The translations under genes were made by a program, and so were the position numbers. This document shows, piece after piece, positions 1 through 14,137 of a stretch of DNA of 37,239 nucleotides. Positions within the stretch are counted from its first letter, which is position 1; every line of letters starts with the position of its first letter. Under the pieces are notes generated by a model that had not been told where the DNA came from, ran no database searches, and saw only the letters and a list, made by a program, of their open reading frames with translations. Source of the DNA: Actinomycetes bacterium (GTDB lineage: Bacteria > Actinomycetota > Thermoleophilia > BMS3ABIN01); the NCBI GenBank assembly GCA_024276735.1, contig JAJRWQ010000005.1, forward strand, positions 1-37,239, written 5' to 3'.

Positions 1-2418
<2,418 letters not shown>

Positions 2419-2430
2419 CGGGCGTCCCCG

Positions 2431-2455
2431 GCACCGGCGGCCGGGCCGCCGGTGC
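2431..2455 (+). other. Hairpin after rpoC (possible factor-assisted terminator, no T-run)
   Basis: gcaccggcggc-cgg-gccgccggtgc perfect 11-bp stem; followed by ggcgtctt. Confidence 0.5.
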
Positions 2456-2461
2456 GGCGTC

Positions 2462-2490
2462 TTGACTGGCCCGGGGGTGGTTGCTATACT
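2462..2490 (+). promoter_or_regulatory. Sigma70-type promoter for rpsL/str operon
   Basis: TTGACT - 17 bp - TATACT directly downstream of the rpoC 3' hairpin. Confidence 0.8.
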
Positions 2491-2622
2491 TCCTCCTTGC
2501 GCCCCGAGCTGGGCGCATGTCTGTGTAGCGGCCGCAAGCGGTGACCGGCGCTTTCCGGCGCCGGCGGCGAAAACGGCCACGAAAGATCGTTCAAGACAAG
2601 CAAGAAGGCAGGAAAGAAGAGC

Positions 2623-2991
2623 ATGCCTACAGTCAACCAGCTGGTTCGCAAGGGCCGCAAGGTAGTAGCGGAGAAGGTTTCGACGCCGGCGCTCAAGGGA
2701 GCGCCGCAGCGGCGGGGCGTGTGCACGCGCGTCTACACCACCACGCCCAAGAAGCCCAACTCGGCCCTGCGCAAGGTAGCGCGGGTGCGCCTCACCACCG
2801 GCATCGAGGTCACTGCCTACATTCCCGGCATCGGCCACAACCTGCAGGAGCACTCGGTGGTGCTGGTGAAGGGCGGCCGCGTCAAGGACCTCCCCGGCGT
2901 CCGCTACAAGGTCGTGCGGGCGGCGCTGGACACCGCGGGCGTCAGCGACCGGCGGCAGGCCCGTTCCAAGTACGGAGTAAAGGCCCCCTAG
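2623..2991 (+). CDS. rpsL: 30S ribosomal protein S12
   Basis: [13 protein letters not shown]...[18 protein letters not shown]...[12 protein letters not shown]. Confidence 0.98.
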   Translation: MPTVNQLVRKGRKVVAEKVSTPALKGAPQRRGVCTRVYTTTPKKPNSALRKVARVRLTTGIEVTAYIPGIGHNLQEHSVVLVKGGRVKDLPGVRYKVVRAALDTAGVSDRRQARSKYGVKAP

Positions 2992-3000
2992 GGAGCAAGG

Positions 3001-3471
3001 ATGCCACGCCGCGCAGCCGCACAGAAAAGGGAGATAGCGCCCGACCCGGTCTACAAGAGCAGGCTGGTCACCCAGTTCGTGAACAAGGTGATGCTCGACG
3101 GCAAGAAATCCACCGCCGAGAAGATCACCTACCGCGCCCTGGAGATCCTGGGCGAGAAGAAGGGCGACGACCCGGTGGCGGTGCTCAAGCAGGCGGTGGA
3201 AAAGGTTACGCCGCAGCTGGAAGTCAGGTCCCGCAGGGTCGGCGGCGCCACCTACCAGGTGCCGGTGGAAGTAAGGCCCCGGCGGGCGCGGACCCTGGCG
3301 GTGCGCTGGCTGGTGAACTTTGCCCGCGAACGCCGTGAAAAGACCATGGCGGAGCGGTTGGCGAACGAGTGCCTCGATGCCCTGGAGAACCAGGGCGGGG
3401 CCTGGAAGAAGAAGGACGACATCTACCGCATGGCCCAGGCCAACAAGGCCTTCGCGCACTACCGCTGGTAA
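3001..3471 (+). CDS. rpsG: 30S ribosomal protein S7
   Basis: [42 protein letters not shown]...; synteny. Confidence 0.98.
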   Translation: MPRRAAAQKREIAPDPVYKSRLVTQFVNKVMLDGKKSTAEKITYRALEILGEKKGDDPVAVLKQAVEKVTPQLEVRSRRVGGATYQVPVEVRPRRARTLAVRWLVNFARERREKTMAERLANECLDALENQGGAWKKKDDIYRMAQANKAFAHYRW

Positions 3472-3614
3472 GCAGCGAGGCGTGTGTCGGCGGCGAGCCG
3501 GGAGGATCGACGGTTTGATTGTGGTCGAAACAGCCGATAACGGCAGATAGAGAAAAGGTACCCGACGAGATGGCGACAAAGGCAACAACGCTGGAAAAAG
3601 GGAAGAAGACCGTA

Positions 3615-5696
3615 ATGACCAGGAAGTTTTCGCTCCAGAAAACGAGGAACATCGGCATCATGGCACACATCGATGCCGGCAAGACCACGACGACCGAGCG
3701 GATCCTCTATTACAGCGGCCGTACCCACAAGATGGGCGAGGTCCACGACGGCGCCGCGGTAATGGACTGGATGGAGCAGGAGCAGGAGCGGGGCATTACC
3801 ATCACCTCCGCCGCCACTACCTGTGACTGGAAAGATTGTCGCATAAACATTATAGACACACCCGGGCACGTGGACTTTACCGTCGAGGTGGAACGTTCCC
3901 TGCGTGTCCTCGACGGCGCCATCGCCCTTTTCTGTTCCGTGGGCGGCGTGGAGCCCCAGTCGGAGACCGTGTGGCGGCAGGCGGACAAGTACCGCGTGCC
4001 CCGCATCGCCTTCGTGAACAAGATGGACCGCATGGGCGCCGACTTCTTCCACGTGCTGGACATGATGGTGAAGCGCCTGGGAGCGCAGCCGCTGCCGGTG
4101 CAGCTCCCCATCGGGCGCGAGGAGAGCTTCAAGGGCGTCATCGACCTGGTGGAGATGAAGGCCCTGGTCTGGACCTCGGAGACGGGCGAGACCTGGGAGA
4201 CCCAGGAGATCCCGGAGGATATGGTGGACTTCGCCCGCGATTACCGGGATCACATGGTGGAGAAGCTGGCGGACCACGACGACGAGCTGATGGAAGCCTA
4301 CCTCGAGGGCGAGGAGGTCAGCGCCGAGCAGCTGAAGCGGGTGATCCGCAAGGCCACCATCGACATTGCGGTGACGCCGGTGCTCTGCGGCACCGCCTTC
4401 AAGAACAAGGGCGTGCAGCCGCTGCTGGACGCGGTGATCGATTACCTGCCGTCGCCCACCGACGTGCCGGCGATCAAGGGGATCAACCCGGATACCGGCG
4501 CCGAGGAGACGCGCAGTGCCGACGACGAGGAGCCCTTCGCGGCGCTGGCCTTCAAGGTGATGACCGATCCCTACGTGGGCAAGCTCACCTACTTCCGCGT
4601 CTACTCCGGGGTGCTGGAGTCCGGAAGCCATGTATACAACCCGGTGAAGGGGCGCAAGGAGCGCGTGGGCCGCATCCTGCAGATGCATGCCAACCACCGC
4701 GAGGACCGGGACGCCATCTATGCCGGCGAGCTGGCGGCGGCGGTGGGGCTGAAGTTCACCACCACCGGCGACACCCTTTGCGATGCCGATGCCCCCATCA
4801 TCCTGGAGTCGATGGAGTTTCCCCAGCCGGTGATCGCCGTGGCCATCGAGCCCAAGACCAAGGCGGACCAGGACAAGCTGGGCGCCTCCCTGCACAAGCT
4901 GGCCGAGGAGGATCCCACCTTCCAGGTGCGCTCGGACGAGGAAACCGGGCAGACGGTGATCTCGGGCATGGGCGAGCTGCACCTGGAGATCATCGTCGAC
5001 CGGCTGCTGAGAGAATTCAAGGTCGATGCCAACGTGGGTCGCCCCCAGGTGGCCTACCGGGAGACGATCCGCAAACCGGTGAAGGGCGTCGAGGGCAAGT
5101 TCGTGCGCCAGACCGGCGGCCGCGGCCAGTTCGGGCGGGTAGTGATCGACGTGGAGCCCGCGGGCCCCGGCGAGGAATACGAGTTCGAGGAAAAGATCAC
5201 CGGCGGCGCCGTGCCCAAGGAGTACATTCCGGCGGTGAACGAGGGTATCAAGCAGGCACTGGAGAGCGGCGTGCTGGCTGGGTACCCGATCGTGGGCATC
5301 AAGGTGTCCCTGGTCGACGGCGCCTACCACGAGGTGGACTCCTCGGAGATGGCCTTCCAGATAGCCGGCTCGATGGCGCTCAAGGAGGCGGTCTCCAGGG
5401 CCCAGCCGGTGCTGATGGAGCCGGTGATGGAGGTCGAGGTAGTGGTGCCCGAGGAGTACATGGGCGACGTGATCGGCGACCTCAATTCGCGCCGCGGCAA
5501 GATCGAGGGCATGGAACCCCGGGGACAGGCCCAGGTGATCCGCGCCCACGTGCCGCTGGCGGAGATGTTCGGATATGCCACCGACCTGCGTTCACTGAGC
5601 CAGGGGCGGGCCAACTATACCATGCAGTTCGAGCGTTACGAGGAAGTGCCGGCGTCGATCGCCAAGGAGATCGTGGACGCGGTGAACGGCGGGTGA
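3615..5696 (+). CDS. fusA: Elongation factor G (alternative in-frame starts at 3519 or 3570)
   Basis: [44 protein letters not shown]; full length. Confidence 0.97.
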   Translation: MTRKFSLQKTRNIGIMAHIDAGKTTTTERILYYSGRTHKMGEVHDGAAVMDWMEQEQERGITITSAATTCDWKDCRINIIDTPGHVDFTVEVERSLRVLDGAIALFCSVGGVEPQSETVWRQADKYRVPRIAFVNKMDRMGADFFHVLDMMVKRLGAQPLPVQLPIGREESFKGVIDLVEMKALVWTSETGETWETQEIPEDMVDFARDYRDHMVEKLADHDDELMEAYLEGEEVSAEQLKRVIRKATIDIAVTPVLCGTAFKNKGVQPLLDAVIDYLPSPTDVPAIKGINPDTGAEETRSADDEEPFAALAFKVMTDPYVGKLTYFRVYSGVLESGSHVYNPVKGRKERVGRILQMHANHREDRDAIYAGELAAAVGLKFTTTGDTLCDADAPIILESMEFPQPVIAVAIEPKTKADQDKLGASLHKLAEEDPTFQVRSDEETGQTVISGMGELHLEIIVDRLLREFKVDANVGRPQVAYRETIRKPVKGVEGKFVRQTGGRGQFGRVVIDVEPAGPGEEYEFEEKITGGAVPKEYIPAVNEGIKQALESGVLAGYPIVGIKVSLVDGAYHEVDSSEMAFQIAGSMALKEAVSRAQPVLMEPVMEVEVVVPEEYMGDVIGDLNSRRGKIEGMEPRGQAQVIRAHVPLAEMFGYATDLRSLSQGRANYTMQFERYEEVPASIAKEIVDAVNGG

Positions 5697-5703
5697 GCAC
5701 TGC

Positions 5704-5732
5704 TTGCCCGGCGCGGTGGATTGATATATAGT
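5704..5732 (+). promoter_or_regulatory. Candidate promoter for tuf
   Basis: TTGCCC - 17 bp - TATAGT in the fusA-tuf intergenic region. Confidence 0.55.
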
Positions 5733-5847
5733 AACTCGCTCACGCGGGTGGGTTACCGGAAGTAACAAGGAACGGAAGGACGCGAAAGGGCATCCAGGCC
5801 GGACCCGAGGGCATTGGCTGGAAATTTTCGGGAGGAAAGGAGCTACG

Positions 5848-7053
5848 ATGGCAAAGGAAAAGTTTGAAAGGACCAAGCCGCACCTGAACGTAGGCACCAT
5901 CGGTCACATCGACCACGGCAAGACCACGCTCACCGCGGCCATCACCACCTGCCTCGCCGGTCACGGCGAGAACGTGGAGGTGAGAAGTTTCGACTCCATC
6001 GACAACGCTCCCGAGGAGCGTGAGCGCGGCATCACCATCGCCACCGCCCACGTGGAGTACGAGACCGAGAAGCGGCACTACGCCCACGTCGACTGCCCGG
6101 GCCACGCCGACTACATCAAGAACATGATCACCGGCGCCGCGCAGATGGACGGGGCGATCCTGGTGGTGAGCGCCGCCGACGGCCCCATGCCGCAGACGCG
6201 CGAGCACATCCTGCTGGCGCGCCAGGTGGGCGTCCCCTACATCGTCGTCTTCCTCAACAAGGTGGACATGGTGGACGATCCCGAGCTGCTGGAGCTGGTG
6301 GAGATCGAGGTACGCGAGCTGCTCAGCGAGTACGAGTTCCCCGGCGACGACATTCCCATCGTCAGCGGCTCGGCGCTGAAGGCGCTGGAGTGTGGCTGCG
6401 GCAAGAGCGAGTGCGAATCCTGCGGCCCCATCCTGGAGCTGATGCACGCCATCGACGAGTACCTGCCGGAGCCGGAGCGCGACGTGGACAAGCCCTTCCT
6501 GATGCCCATCGAGGACGTCTTCACCATCACCGGCCGCGGCACCGTGGCCACCGGCCGGGTGGAGCGCGGCGTCATCCACGTCAACGACGAGGTGGAGATC
6601 GTGGGCATGAAGGACGAGATCGACAAGACCGTCTGCACCGGCGTGGAGATGTTCCGCAAGATCCTCGACGAGGGCCGGGCGGGCGACAACATCGGCGTGT
6701 TGCTGAGGGGCACCAAGCGGGAAGACGTCCAGCGCGGCCAGGTGCTGGCCCAGCCGGGCTCGATCACCCCGCATACCCATTTCAAGGCGGAAGTGTACGT
6801 GCTCTCCAAGGAGGAGGGCGGCCGCCACACGCCGTTCTTCAGCAACTACCGGCCCCAGTTCTACTTCCGCACCACCGACGTCACCGGCACCATCACCCTC
6901 GAGGAGGGCGTGGAGATGGTGATGCCCGGCGACAACACGGTAATGGAAGTGAAGCTGATCACGCCGATCGCCATGGAGAAGGGGCTCGACTTCGCCATCC
7001 GCGAGGGCGGCCACACGGTGGGCGCCGGCGTGGTGACGGAGATCATCGAGTAG
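5848..7053 (+). CDS. tuf: Elongation factor Tu
   Basis: [64 protein letters not shown]-type motif; carries a Cys-rich insertion. Confidence 0.98.
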   Translation: MAKEKFERTKPHLNVGTIGHIDHGKTTLTAAITTCLAGHGENVEVRSFDSIDNAPEERERGITIATAHVEYETEKRHYAHVDCPGHADYIKNMITGAAQMDGAILVVSAADGPMPQTREHILLARQVGVPYIVVFLNKVDMVDDPELLELVEIEVRELLSEYEFPGDDIPIVSGSALKALECGCGKSECESCGPILELMHAIDEYLPEPERDVDKPFLMPIEDVFTITGRGTVATGRVERGVIHVNDEVEIVGMKDEIDKTVCTGVEMFRKILDEGRAGDNIGVLLRGTKREDVQRGQVLAQPGSITPHTHFKAEVYVLSKEEGGRHTPFFSNYRPQFYFRTTDVTGTITLEEGVEMVMPGDNTVMEVKLITPIAMEKGLDFAIREGGHTVGAGVVTEIIE

Positions 7054-7138
7054 CCAAAGGCTGCAGGCGGGGCGGCTGGCTGCCGGCAGCACGGCATCGC
7101 CGGCCGGCCGCGGCCCCGAGGAGACAGGACAGACAGGC

Positions 7139-7447
7139 ATGGCCAAGCAGAAGATAAGGATACGGCTCAAGGCTTACGACCACGAGCTGATCGACAAGAG
7201 CGCCAAGCTCATCGTCGAGCAGGCCCAGGAGACCGGCGCCACCATCGTGGGGCCGGTGCCCCTGCCGACGGAGAAGAACGTCTACTGCGTGATCAGGAGT
7301 CCCTTCAAGGACAAGGACTCGCGGGAGCACTTCGAGATGCGCACGCACAAGCGGCTGATCGACATTCACCAGCCGACACCGAAGACGGTGGACTCGCTGA
7401 TGCGACTGGACGTTCCCGCGGGCGTGGACATCGAGATAAAGCTGTAA
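7139..7447 (+). CDS. rpsJ: 30S ribosomal protein S10
   Basis: [42 protein letters not shown]. Confidence 0.98.
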   Translation: MAKQKIRIRLKAYDHELIDKSAKLIVEQAQETGATIVGPVPLPTEKNVYCVIRSPFKDKDSREHFEMRTHKRLIDIHQPTPKTVDSLMRLDVPAGVDIEIKL

Positions 7448-7465
7448 ACGGTGGAAACTGGACGG

Positions 7466-8077
7466 ATGGCGGCAATCTTGGGAAAAAAACTGGGCATGTC
7501 CCAGCTCTTCAACGAGGACGGCGAGCGGGTGCCGGTAACGGTGATCGAGGCGGGCCCCTGCACGGTCACCCAGGTGAAGACGGTGGAGAACGACGGTTAC
7601 GCCGCGCTGCAGATCGGCTTCGGCGAGGTGAAGGAACAGCGGGTCAACAAGCCGCTCGCCGGTCACTTCAAGAAGGCGGGCGTGTCGCCCCGGCGTCACC
7701 TGGCGGAGATCAGGGGCCGGGACGACGCCGAGGTGGGCGACGAGATCACCGTGGCCGACTTCGAGGTGGGACAGAAGGTGAAGGTGAGCGGCGTTTCCCG
7801 GGGAAAGGGATTCGCCGGCGTCATCAAGCGCCACGGCTTCGCCGGTGGCCCGGGCTCCCACGGGGCCCACTTCCACCGGGCTCCCGGCTCGGTGGGGGCC
7901 AGCGCCACCCCCTCGCGGGTGTTCAAGGGGCTGCGGCTGCCGGGGCACATGGGCAACCGCCGGTGCACGCAGAGAGGGCTGACGGTGGTAGCCACCGATC
8001 CCGAGAACAACCTGCTGATGGTGAAGGGCTCCGTGCCCGGCGGCACCAACGCCGTCGTCTATATAGAGACTATCTGA
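7466..8077 (+). CDS. rplC: 50S ribosomal protein L3 (alternative GTG start 7451)
   Basis: MAAILGKKLGMSQLF...GPGSHGAHFHRAPGSVGASATPSRVFKGLRLPGHMGN. Confidence 0.97.
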   Translation: MAAILGKKLGMSQLFNEDGERVPVTVIEAGPCTVTQVKTVENDGYAALQIGFGEVKEQRVNKPLAGHFKKAGVSPRRHLAEIRGRDDAEVGDEITVADFEVGQKVKVSGVSRGKGFAGVIKRHGFAGGPGSHGAHFHRAPGSVGASATPSRVFKGLRLPGHMGNRRCTQRGLTVVATDPENNLLMVKGSVPGGTNAVVYIETI

Positions 8078-8078
8078 C

Positions 8079-8711
8079 ATGGCAGGAGAGAAAGACAGCA
8101 AGGTGGCGGAGATCAAGCTGCTCCCGGAAAAGGATTTTCAGCTGCGCCCGGAGGTTTTCGGGCAGGAGCCGAACGTGGGCACCCTGCACGAGGTGGTGCG
8201 GGCGGAACAGGCCGCCCGGCGCCAGGGCACCGCTTCCACCAAGAACCGCGGCGAGGTCCGCGGCGGCGGCGCCAAGCCCTGGCGGCAGAAGGGCACCGGG
8301 CGTGCCCGCGCCGGGTCGAACCGCATGCCCCACTGGACCGGCGGCGGCGTCGTGTTCGGGCCCACGCCGCGCAGCTACGATTTCAAGGTGAACCGCAAGG
8401 TGCGGCGCAAGGCGCTGAAGATGGCGCTCAGCGCCCGCGCCCGCGAGGGCGGCCTCAAGGTAGTGGAGAGCCTGGCGATGGAAGAGCCCCGCACGGCGGC
8501 GGCGGCGGCGGCGCTCGCCGAGCTGGAGGTGGAATACCCGCTGCTGGTGATGGTGGACGAGAGCGACACCAACGCCGAGCTCTCCTTCCGCAACCTGCCG
8601 GGAGTGGACGTGATCAGCGCCGGCTCCCCGGCGGTGAGCATGATCCTGCGGGCGCGGACGCTGCTGCTCTCGCGCCAGGCACTGGAGCGACTGAACGGGA
8701 TCGGTGACTGA
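8079..8711 (+). CDS. rplD: 50S ribosomal protein L4
   Basis: [44 protein letters not shown]. Confidence 0.97.
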   Translation: MAGEKDSKVAEIKLLPEKDFQLRPEVFGQEPNVGTLHEVVRAEQAARRQGTASTKNRGEVRGGGAKPWRQKGTGRARAGSNRMPHWTGGGVVFGPTPRSYDFKVNRKVRRKALKMALSARAREGGLKVVESLAMEEPRTAAAAAALAELEVEYPLLVMVDESDTNAELSFRNLPGVDVISAGSPAVSMILRARTLLLSRQALERLNGIGD

Positions 8712-8712
8712 G

Positions 8713-9000
8713 ATGTGGGATCCGTACAAGGTGATCCTGGGGCCGGTGATCTACGAGAAGAGCTACCGGCTGATCGAGGAAAACAGCTACACGTTCCGCG
8801 TGGACCCGCGGGCGGAGAAGCCGGCCATCGCGCGGGCGGTGGAGGAGATCTTCGACGTGGACGTGGTGGGCGTGAACGTGATCAAGACGCGTTCCAAGCC
8901 GAAGCGGCGGGGAATGACCGTGGGCAGGACCTCCACCGGCAAGAAGGCCGTGGTGCGGGTCGCCGAGGGGCAGAGCATCGAGTTCTTCGAGAGCATGTGA
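8713..9000 (+). CDS. rplW: 50S ribosomal protein L23 (alternative GTG start 8704)
   Basis: [43 protein letters not shown]. Confidence 0.96.
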   Translation: MWDPYKVILGPVIYEKSYRLIEENSYTFRVDPRAEKPAIARAVEEIFDVDVVGVNVIKTRSKPKRRGMTVGRTSTGKKAVVRVAEGQSIEFFESM

Positions 9001-9055
9001 GCCTGCGGGGAGAAAGTTTCTTGGGAGTCATTACCAGCAAGAGAGGCAGAAACAA

Positions 9056-9889
9056 GTGGCAGTAAGGGGATACAAGCCGACATCGCCGGGTCGCCGTTTC
9101 ATGACCACCTCCACCTTCGAAGAGGTGACGCGCAAGCGACCCGAGAAGAGCCTCACCGAGGGGCTGTCCAATAAGGGCGGCCGCAACTCCTACGGGCGCA
9201 TCACCAAGCGCCGCACCGGCGGCGGCCACAAGCGCCGTTACCGCCGCATCGATTTCAAGCGGCAGAAGGACGGCGTGCCGGCGCGGGTGGCGGCGATCGA
9301 GTACGATCCCAACCGCTCGGCGCGGATCGCCCTGTTGCACTACGCCGACGGCGAGAAGCGTTACATCCCGGCGCCCGACGGTCTCAAGGTGGGCGACACG
9401 GTGCAGTCGGGGCCGGACGCGGACATCAAGGTGGGCAACTGCCTGCCGCTCTCGCGCATCCCCCTGGGGGCCTCGATCCATTGCATCGAGCTCACGCCGG
9501 GACGGGGCGCCCAGCTGGTGCGGGGCGCCGGCACCTCGGCGCAGCTGATGGCCAAGGAAGGCAAGTACGCCCATATCCGCCTGCCCTCCAGCGAGGTGCG
9601 CCTGGTGGACATGCGCTGCCGGGCCACCATCGGCGTGGTGGGGAACGTCACCCACGAGAACATCTCCGTGGGCAAGGCGGGGCGCTCGCGCTGGCTGGGC
9701 AAGCGGCCCAAGGTGCGGGGAACGGTGATGAACCCCGTGGACCATCCCCACGGCGGCGGCGAGGGCAAGGCCACCGCCGGGCGTCACCCGGTGACTCCCT
9801 GGGGCGTGCCCACCATCGGCTACCGCACCCGCAAGAAGGGCAAGCAGAGCGACAAGTACATCGTCCGACCGCGCAAGCGCGGCCGCTAG
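9056..9889 (+). CDS. rplB: 50S ribosomal protein L2
   Basis: [28 protein letters not shown]...[15 protein letters not shown]. Confidence 0.98.
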   Translation: MAVRGYKPTSPGRRFMTTSTFEEVTRKRPEKSLTEGLSNKGGRNSYGRITKRRTGGGHKRRYRRIDFKRQKDGVPARVAAIEYDPNRSARIALLHYADGEKRYIPAPDGLKVGDTVQSGPDADIKVGNCLPLSRIPLGASIHCIELTPGRGAQLVRGAGTSAQLMAKEGKYAHIRLPSSEVRLVDMRCRATIGVVGNVTHENISVGKAGRSRWLGKRPKVRGTVMNPVDHPHGGGEGKATAGRHPVTPWGVPTIGYRTRKKGKQSDKYIVRPRKRGR

Positions 9890-9901
9890 GAGTGATCCGG
9901 C

Positions 9902-10186
9902 ATGGGAAGATCGGTTAAAAAGGGACCGTTCGTCGAGGCCAAGCTGATGGCGCGCATCGAGGCCATGAACGAATCCGGCGAGAAGCACATGATCAAGACC
10001 TGGTCCCGCGCCTCCACCATATTCCCGGAGATGGTGGGGCACACCATCGCCGTCTACGACGGCCGGCGGCACGTGCCCATCTTCATCACCGAGAGCATGG
10101 TAGGGCACAAGCTGGGAGAATTCGCCCCTACCCGCACCTTCCGCGGGCACGGGCATCACACGGAACGCAGCACGGCGATCAAGTAA
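9902..10186 (+). CDS. rpsS: 30S ribosomal protein S19
   Basis: [16 protein letters not shown]...[22 protein letters not shown]. Confidence 0.98.
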   Translation: MGRSVKKGPFVEAKLMARIEAMNESGEKHMIKTWSRASTIFPEMVGHTIAVYDGRRHVPIFITESMVGHKLGEFAPTRTFRGHGHHTERSTAIK

Positions 10187-10190
10187 CGGG

Positions 10191-10595
10191 ATGGTAGCAG
10201 CAAAGACCGAAAAGAAAGCCTCCGGCGGCGAGGCGGCAGAAGACCGGGCGGTCGTCTCCGCCCGGGCCACGGCGCGCTACGTGCGCATGTCGGCGCGCAA
10301 GCTGCGCCTGGTGGCCGACCTGGTGCGCGGCCGCGGGGTGAGCGAGGCACGCACCCTGCTGGCCTTCACGCCCAAGCGGGGATCGAAGGTGATCGACAAG
10401 CTGATCGCCTCCGCCGTGGCCAACGCCGAGAACAACTACGAGCTGAGCGGCGACGAGCTTTACATCAAGCGTATCTATGTCAACGAGGGACCGACGCTGA
10501 AGCGCTGGCGCGCCCGCGCGCTGGGCAGGGCCGGCCGTATCAACAAGCGCACCTGCCACGTGACGGTCGAGCTCGCCCAGGTGGAGGAGGGATAA
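10191..10595 (+). CDS. rplV: 50S ribosomal protein L22
   Basis: [49 protein letters not shown]. Confidence 0.97.
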   Translation: MVAAKTEKKASGGEAAEDRAVVSARATARYVRMSARKLRLVADLVRGRGVSEARTLLAFTPKRGSKVIDKLIASAVANAENNYELSGDELYIKRIYVNEGPTLKRWRARALGRAGRINKRTCHVTVELAQVEEG

Positions 10596-10596
10596 C

Positions 10597-11304
10597 GTGG
10601 GGCAGAAAGTTCATCCAGGCGGCCTGCGGCTGGGGATCATCCATGACTGGAAATCCCACTGGTACACGGAAAAGGATTTCGCCGATTACCTGATGGAGGA
10701 CCTGGAGATCAGGGATTACATCCGCAAGCGCCTGCGGCACGCGGCCCTTTCCGATATCCACATTCGCAAGGATGCGCAGAAGATCACCATCGACATTTAC
10801 ACCGCCAGGCCGGGCATCGTCATCGGCAAGAGCGGTTCCGAGGTGGACGCCCTGCGCCGCGAGATCCACGCCATGACCGGCAAGGCGGTGCAGGCGAACA
10901 TCATCGAGGTCAAGCGGCCGGAGCTGGACGCCAACCTGGTGGCCCAGTCCATCGCCGAGCAGCTGGAGGGGCGGGTGGCCTTCCGGCGGGCGATGAAGCG
11001 CGCCCTCACCTCGGCGATGCGCTCGGGTGCCAAGGGGATCAAGGTGGCCTGCGCCGGCCGGCTGGGAGGCGCGGAGATGGCGCGCACCGAGGGTTACAGC
11101 GAGGGGCGCGTGCCCCTGCACACGCTGCGGGCGGACATCGACTACGGTTTCACCGAGGCGCGCACCACCTTCGGACGCATCGGTGTCAAGGTCTGGATCA
11201 ACAAGGGTGAGATCATGCCCGAGGGTTACGACAGCGGCGAGGAGCCGGAGCGGCGCCCGGCCGCCAGCGGCGGGCGTCCCCGCAACCGGGGCAGGAGCAA
11301 GTAA
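10597..11304 (+). CDS. rpsC: 30S ribosomal protein S3
   Basis: [23 protein letters not shown]...KH-domain [19 protein letters not shown]. Confidence 0.98.
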   Translation: MGQKVHPGGLRLGIIHDWKSHWYTEKDFADYLMEDLEIRDYIRKRLRHAALSDIHIRKDAQKITIDIYTARPGIVIGKSGSEVDALRREIHAMTGKAVQANIIEVKRPELDANLVAQSIAEQLEGRVAFRRAMKRALTSAMRSGAKGIKVACAGRLGGAEMARTEGYSEGRVPLHTLRADIDYGFTEARTTFGRIGVKVWINKGEIMPEGYDSGEEPERRPAASGGRPRNRGRSK

Positions 11305-11306
11305 CG

Positions 11307-11732
11307 ATGTTATTGCCGAAGAAGACAAAGTACCGCAAGCAGCAGCGCGGTCGCATGCGCGGCAAGTGCAAGGGCGGCACGCGGGTGGAGCACGGCGAAT
11401 TCGGCCTCAAGGCGATGGAGCCGGGGTGGATCACCAACCGCCAGATCGAGGCGGCGCGTATCGCCATCACCCGCCACATCAAGCGCGGCGGCAAGGTCTG
11501 GATCAACATCTTTCCCCACAAGCCGGTGACGGAGAAGCCGGCGGAGACCAGGATGGGCGGCGGCAAGGGCTCCCCCGAGAACTGGGTGGCCGTGGTCAAG
11601 CCGGGCCGGGTGATGTTCGAGCTGGCCGGCGTCAGCGAGCCGGTGGCCCGGGAGGCCATGCGCCTGGCGAGCCACAAGCTGCCGATCAATTGCAAATTCG
11701 TTTCGCGCGAGGGTGATTTCCTTGAAGGCTAG
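11307..11732 (+). CDS. rplP: 50S ribosomal protein L16
   Basis: [24 protein letters not shown]...[27 protein letters not shown]. Confidence 0.98.
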   Translation: MLLPKKTKYRKQQRGRMRGKCKGGTRVEHGEFGLKAMEPGWITNRQIEAARIAITRHIKRGGKVWINIFPHKPVTEKPAETRMGGGKGSPENWVAVVKPGRVMFELAGVSEPVAREAMRLASHKLPINCKFVSREGDFLEG

Positions 11733-11928
11733 CGAGCTTCGCGACCTGACCGAGGAAGAACTGGAAGAAAAGCTGCGCGAGCTGCGCCAGCAGCTTTTCA
11801 ACCTCAGGTTTCAGCATGCCACCGGGCAGCTGGACAACCCGCGCAAGCTGCGGATGGTGAGGCACGATATCGCGCGGGTGTTCACCGTGCAGAGTGAGCG
11901 CGCGGCGCGCTCGGAGGCCGAGGGCTAG
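11722..11928 (+). CDS. rpmC: 50S ribosomal protein L29 (TTG start; alternative GTG 11713)
   Basis: [46 protein letters not shown]-like gagggtg upstream. Confidence 0.93.
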   Translation: MKASELRDLTEEELEEKLRELRQQLFNLRFQHATGQLDNPRKLRMVRHDIARVFTVQSERAARSEAEG

Positions 11929-11938
11929 GAGGCAGGAC

Positions 11939-12208
11939 TTGAGCGGCAAGGAAGAAAAAAGCGGCGGCCGCAAGGAGCGGCGGGGAGTGGTGGTGAGCGA
12001 CCGGATGGACAAGACCATCACCGTGCGCATCGACACCGCCAAGGCGCACCGCCTCTACGGCAAGACGGTCCGTCGCTCGCACAAGCTGACGGCACACGAC
12101 GAGAACAACGAGGCCGCGGTGGGCGACCTGGTGTCGGTGGTGGAGACCCGGCCGCTTTCCAAGAAGAAGCGCTGGCGGCTGAAGGAGATCCTCGAAAAGG
12201 CTGAGTAG
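11939..12208 (+). CDS. rpsQ: 30S ribosomal protein S17 (TTG start)
   Basis: [44 protein letters not shown]. Confidence 0.93.
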   Translation: MSGKEEKSGGRKERRGVVVSDRMDKTITVRIDTAKAHRLYGKTVRRSHKLTAHDENNEAAVGDLVSVVETRPLSKKKRWRLKEILEKAE

Positions 12209-12225
12209 AACGGAGATCGGCGGAA

Positions 12226-12594
12226 GTGATACAGGTAGAGACAAGGCTCAAGGTGGCCGACAACACCGGGGCGCGCGAGATACTGTGCATCCGCATCAAG
12301 GGCGGTTCACGGCGCCGCTACGCCCGCGTCGGCGATACCATAGTCGGCACCGTCAAGGTGGCGACGCCCGGCGGCGCCGTGAAGAAGGGCGAGGTGGTCG
12401 AGGCGGTAGTGGTGCGCACGCGCAAGGAGCTGGGCCGCAGCGACGGCACCTACATCGCCTTCGACGAGAACGCCGCCGTGCTGATCGACGCGGCCCGCAA
12501 CCCGCGGGGCACGCGCATCTTCGGGCCGGTGGCGCGTGAGCTGAGGGACCGGAATTTCATGAAGATCGTTTCCCTGGCGCCGGAGGTGCTCTGA
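12226..12594 (+). CDS. rplN: 50S ribosomal protein L14
   Basis: [44 protein letters not shown]. Confidence 0.98.
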   Translation: MIQVETRLKVADNTGAREILCIRIKGGSRRRYARVGDTIVGTVKVATPGGAVKKGEVVEAVVVRTRKELGRSDGTYIAFDENAAVLIDAARNPRGTRIFGPVARELRDRNFMKIVSLAPEVL

Positions 12595-12595
12595 G

Positions 12596-12937
12596 ATGGC
12601 ACGGGCGCAGAAGAGCAGCACCAGGAACAAGCTGAAGATCAAGAAGGGCGACACGGTGAAGGTGATCGCCGGCAAGGAACGGGGCAAGACGGGCAAGGTG
12701 CTCCGGGTGGACCCGGCCCGCAGCCGCGTGGTGGTGGAACGCCTGAACATGGTCAAGCGCCACCGCCGGCCGTCGCCCCAGAACCCGCAGGGGGTGCTGG
12801 AGCGCGAGGCGCCGATGCACGTCTCCAACGTGATGTATTACTGTTCCCGCTGCAGCGAGGGCGTGCGCCTGGGCATCAAGCGGGTCGATGGCGGCCGCCT
12901 GCGTTACTGCAAGCAGTGCGGCACCGAGGTCGACTGA
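12596..12937 (+). CDS. rplX: 50S ribosomal protein L24
   Basis: [43 protein letters not shown] (KOW); CxxC pairs in C-terminal tail. Confidence 0.96.
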   Translation: MARAQKSSTRNKLKIKKGDTVKVIAGKERGKTGKVLRVDPARSRVVVERLNMVKRHRRPSPQNPQGVLEREAPMHVSNVMYYCSRCSEGVRLGIKRVDGGRLRYCKQCGTEVD

Positions 12938-12953
12938 GGCAGGGGCTCGAGCA

Positions 12954-13496
12954 ATGGCGAGACTAAAGGAAAAATTCGAGAAGGAGATCGTCCCGCAGCT
13001 GAAAGAGGAGCTGGGGCTGGCGAACGCGATGGAGGTTCCCCGCGTGAGCAAGGTGACGGTGAACATGGGCGTCGGCGACGCCAAGACCGATGCCAAGGTG
13101 CTGGACGAGGCCGCCGAGGAGCTGGCGGTGATCACGGGCCAGAAGCCGAAGATCACGCGAGCACGCAAGTCGATCGCCGGCTTCAAGATCCGCGAGGGCA
13201 TGCCCGTGGGCTGCACGGTCACCCTGCGCGGCCGCCGCATGTACGAGTTCCTGGACCGGCTGGTGTCCATCGCCCTGCCGCGCATCCGGGACTTCCGCGG
13301 CATCAGCCCCAAGTCCTTCGACGGCCGCGGCAACATGTCGCTGGGAATCCGGGAGCAGATCATCTTTCCCGAGATCGACTACGATTCCATCAGCCAGACG
13401 CGTGGCCTGGACGTGACCATTACCACCACGGCGAAAAATGACGAGGAGGGGCGCGCCCTGATCGAGAAACTGGGCATGCCCTTCCGTGAGCGTTGA
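12954..13496 (+). CDS. rplE: 50S ribosomal protein L5
   Basis: [43 protein letters not shown]. Confidence 0.97.
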   Translation: MARLKEKFEKEIVPQLKEELGLANAMEVPRVSKVTVNMGVGDAKTDAKVLDEAAEELAVITGQKPKITRARKSIAGFKIREGMPVGCTVTLRGRRMYEFLDRLVSIALPRIRDFRGISPKSFDGRGNMSLGIREQIIFPEIDYDSISQTRGLDVTITTTAKNDEEGRALIEKLGMPFRER

Positions 13497-13505
13497 GGAG
13501 CTTGC

Positions 13506-13691
13506 ATGGCTAAGACAGCGTTGAGAGTAAAGGCCAGTCGCAAACCGAAGTACAAGACCCGGGGATACAACCGTTGCCGGCGCTGCGGCCGCCCGCGCGG
13601 GTACTTCCGCAAGTTCGGCATCTGCCGGATCTGCCTGCGGGAGCTGGCGCACCGCGGCGTGATACCCGGCATGACCAAGTCCAGTTGGTAG
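13506..13691 (+). CDS. rpsN: 30S ribosomal protein S14, zinc-binding (type Z)
   Basis: 61 aa; [25 protein letters not shown], two CxxC motifs. Confidence 0.97.
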   Translation: MAKTALRVKASRKPKYKTRGYNRCRRCGRPRGYFRKFGICRICLRELAHRGVIPGMTKSSW

Positions 13692-13703
13692 GAGGATTTC
13701 GTG

Positions 13704-14102
13704 ATGACAGTTACTGATCCGATTGCCGACATGTTGACCCGCATCCGCAACGCCAACCAGGGTCTGAAGGAGAGCGTGGAGCTGCCGGCTTCGAAGATGA
13801 AGCTGGAGATAGCCCGCCTGCTCAAGGAGGAGGGCTACATCGAGGATTACGCCCTGGTGCGCGGCGAGAGTTTCGACAACATCGTTCTCGACCTCAAGTA
13901 CGGCGAGAACAAGCAGCGCGTCATCTCGGGCCTGAAGCGCATCAGCAAGCCCGGGCGCCGGGTCTATGCCCGGAAGGATGCCATCCCGCGGGTGCTGGGC
14001 GGCCTGGGCATCAGTATCCTCTCCACGTCGAAGGGGATAATGACCGGGCGCCAGGCCGAGCGGGTGGGGGTGGGCGGCGAGGTCATCTGCTTCGTATGGT
14101 GA
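13704..14102 (+). CDS. rpsH: 30S ribosomal protein S8
   Basis: [46 protein letters not shown]. Confidence 0.98.
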   Translation: MTVTDPIADMLTRIRNANQGLKESVELPASKMKLEIARLLKEEGYIEDYALVRGESFDNIVLDLKYGENKQRVISGLKRISKPGRRVYARKDAIPRVLGGLGISILSTSKGIMTGRQAERVGVGGEVICFVW

Positions 14103-14137
14103 CCCGCTGCAGGAAATGAACAGGACGGAGAACGGAA

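Noticed and set aside
3459-5549. 696-aa minus-strand ORF
   Set aside because: Shadow of fusA; composition artefact of high GC3 coding on the opposite strand.
3836-5731. 631-aa plus-strand ORF in an alternative frame of fusA
   Set aside because: Arg/Gly/Pro-rich out-of-frame translation of fusA.
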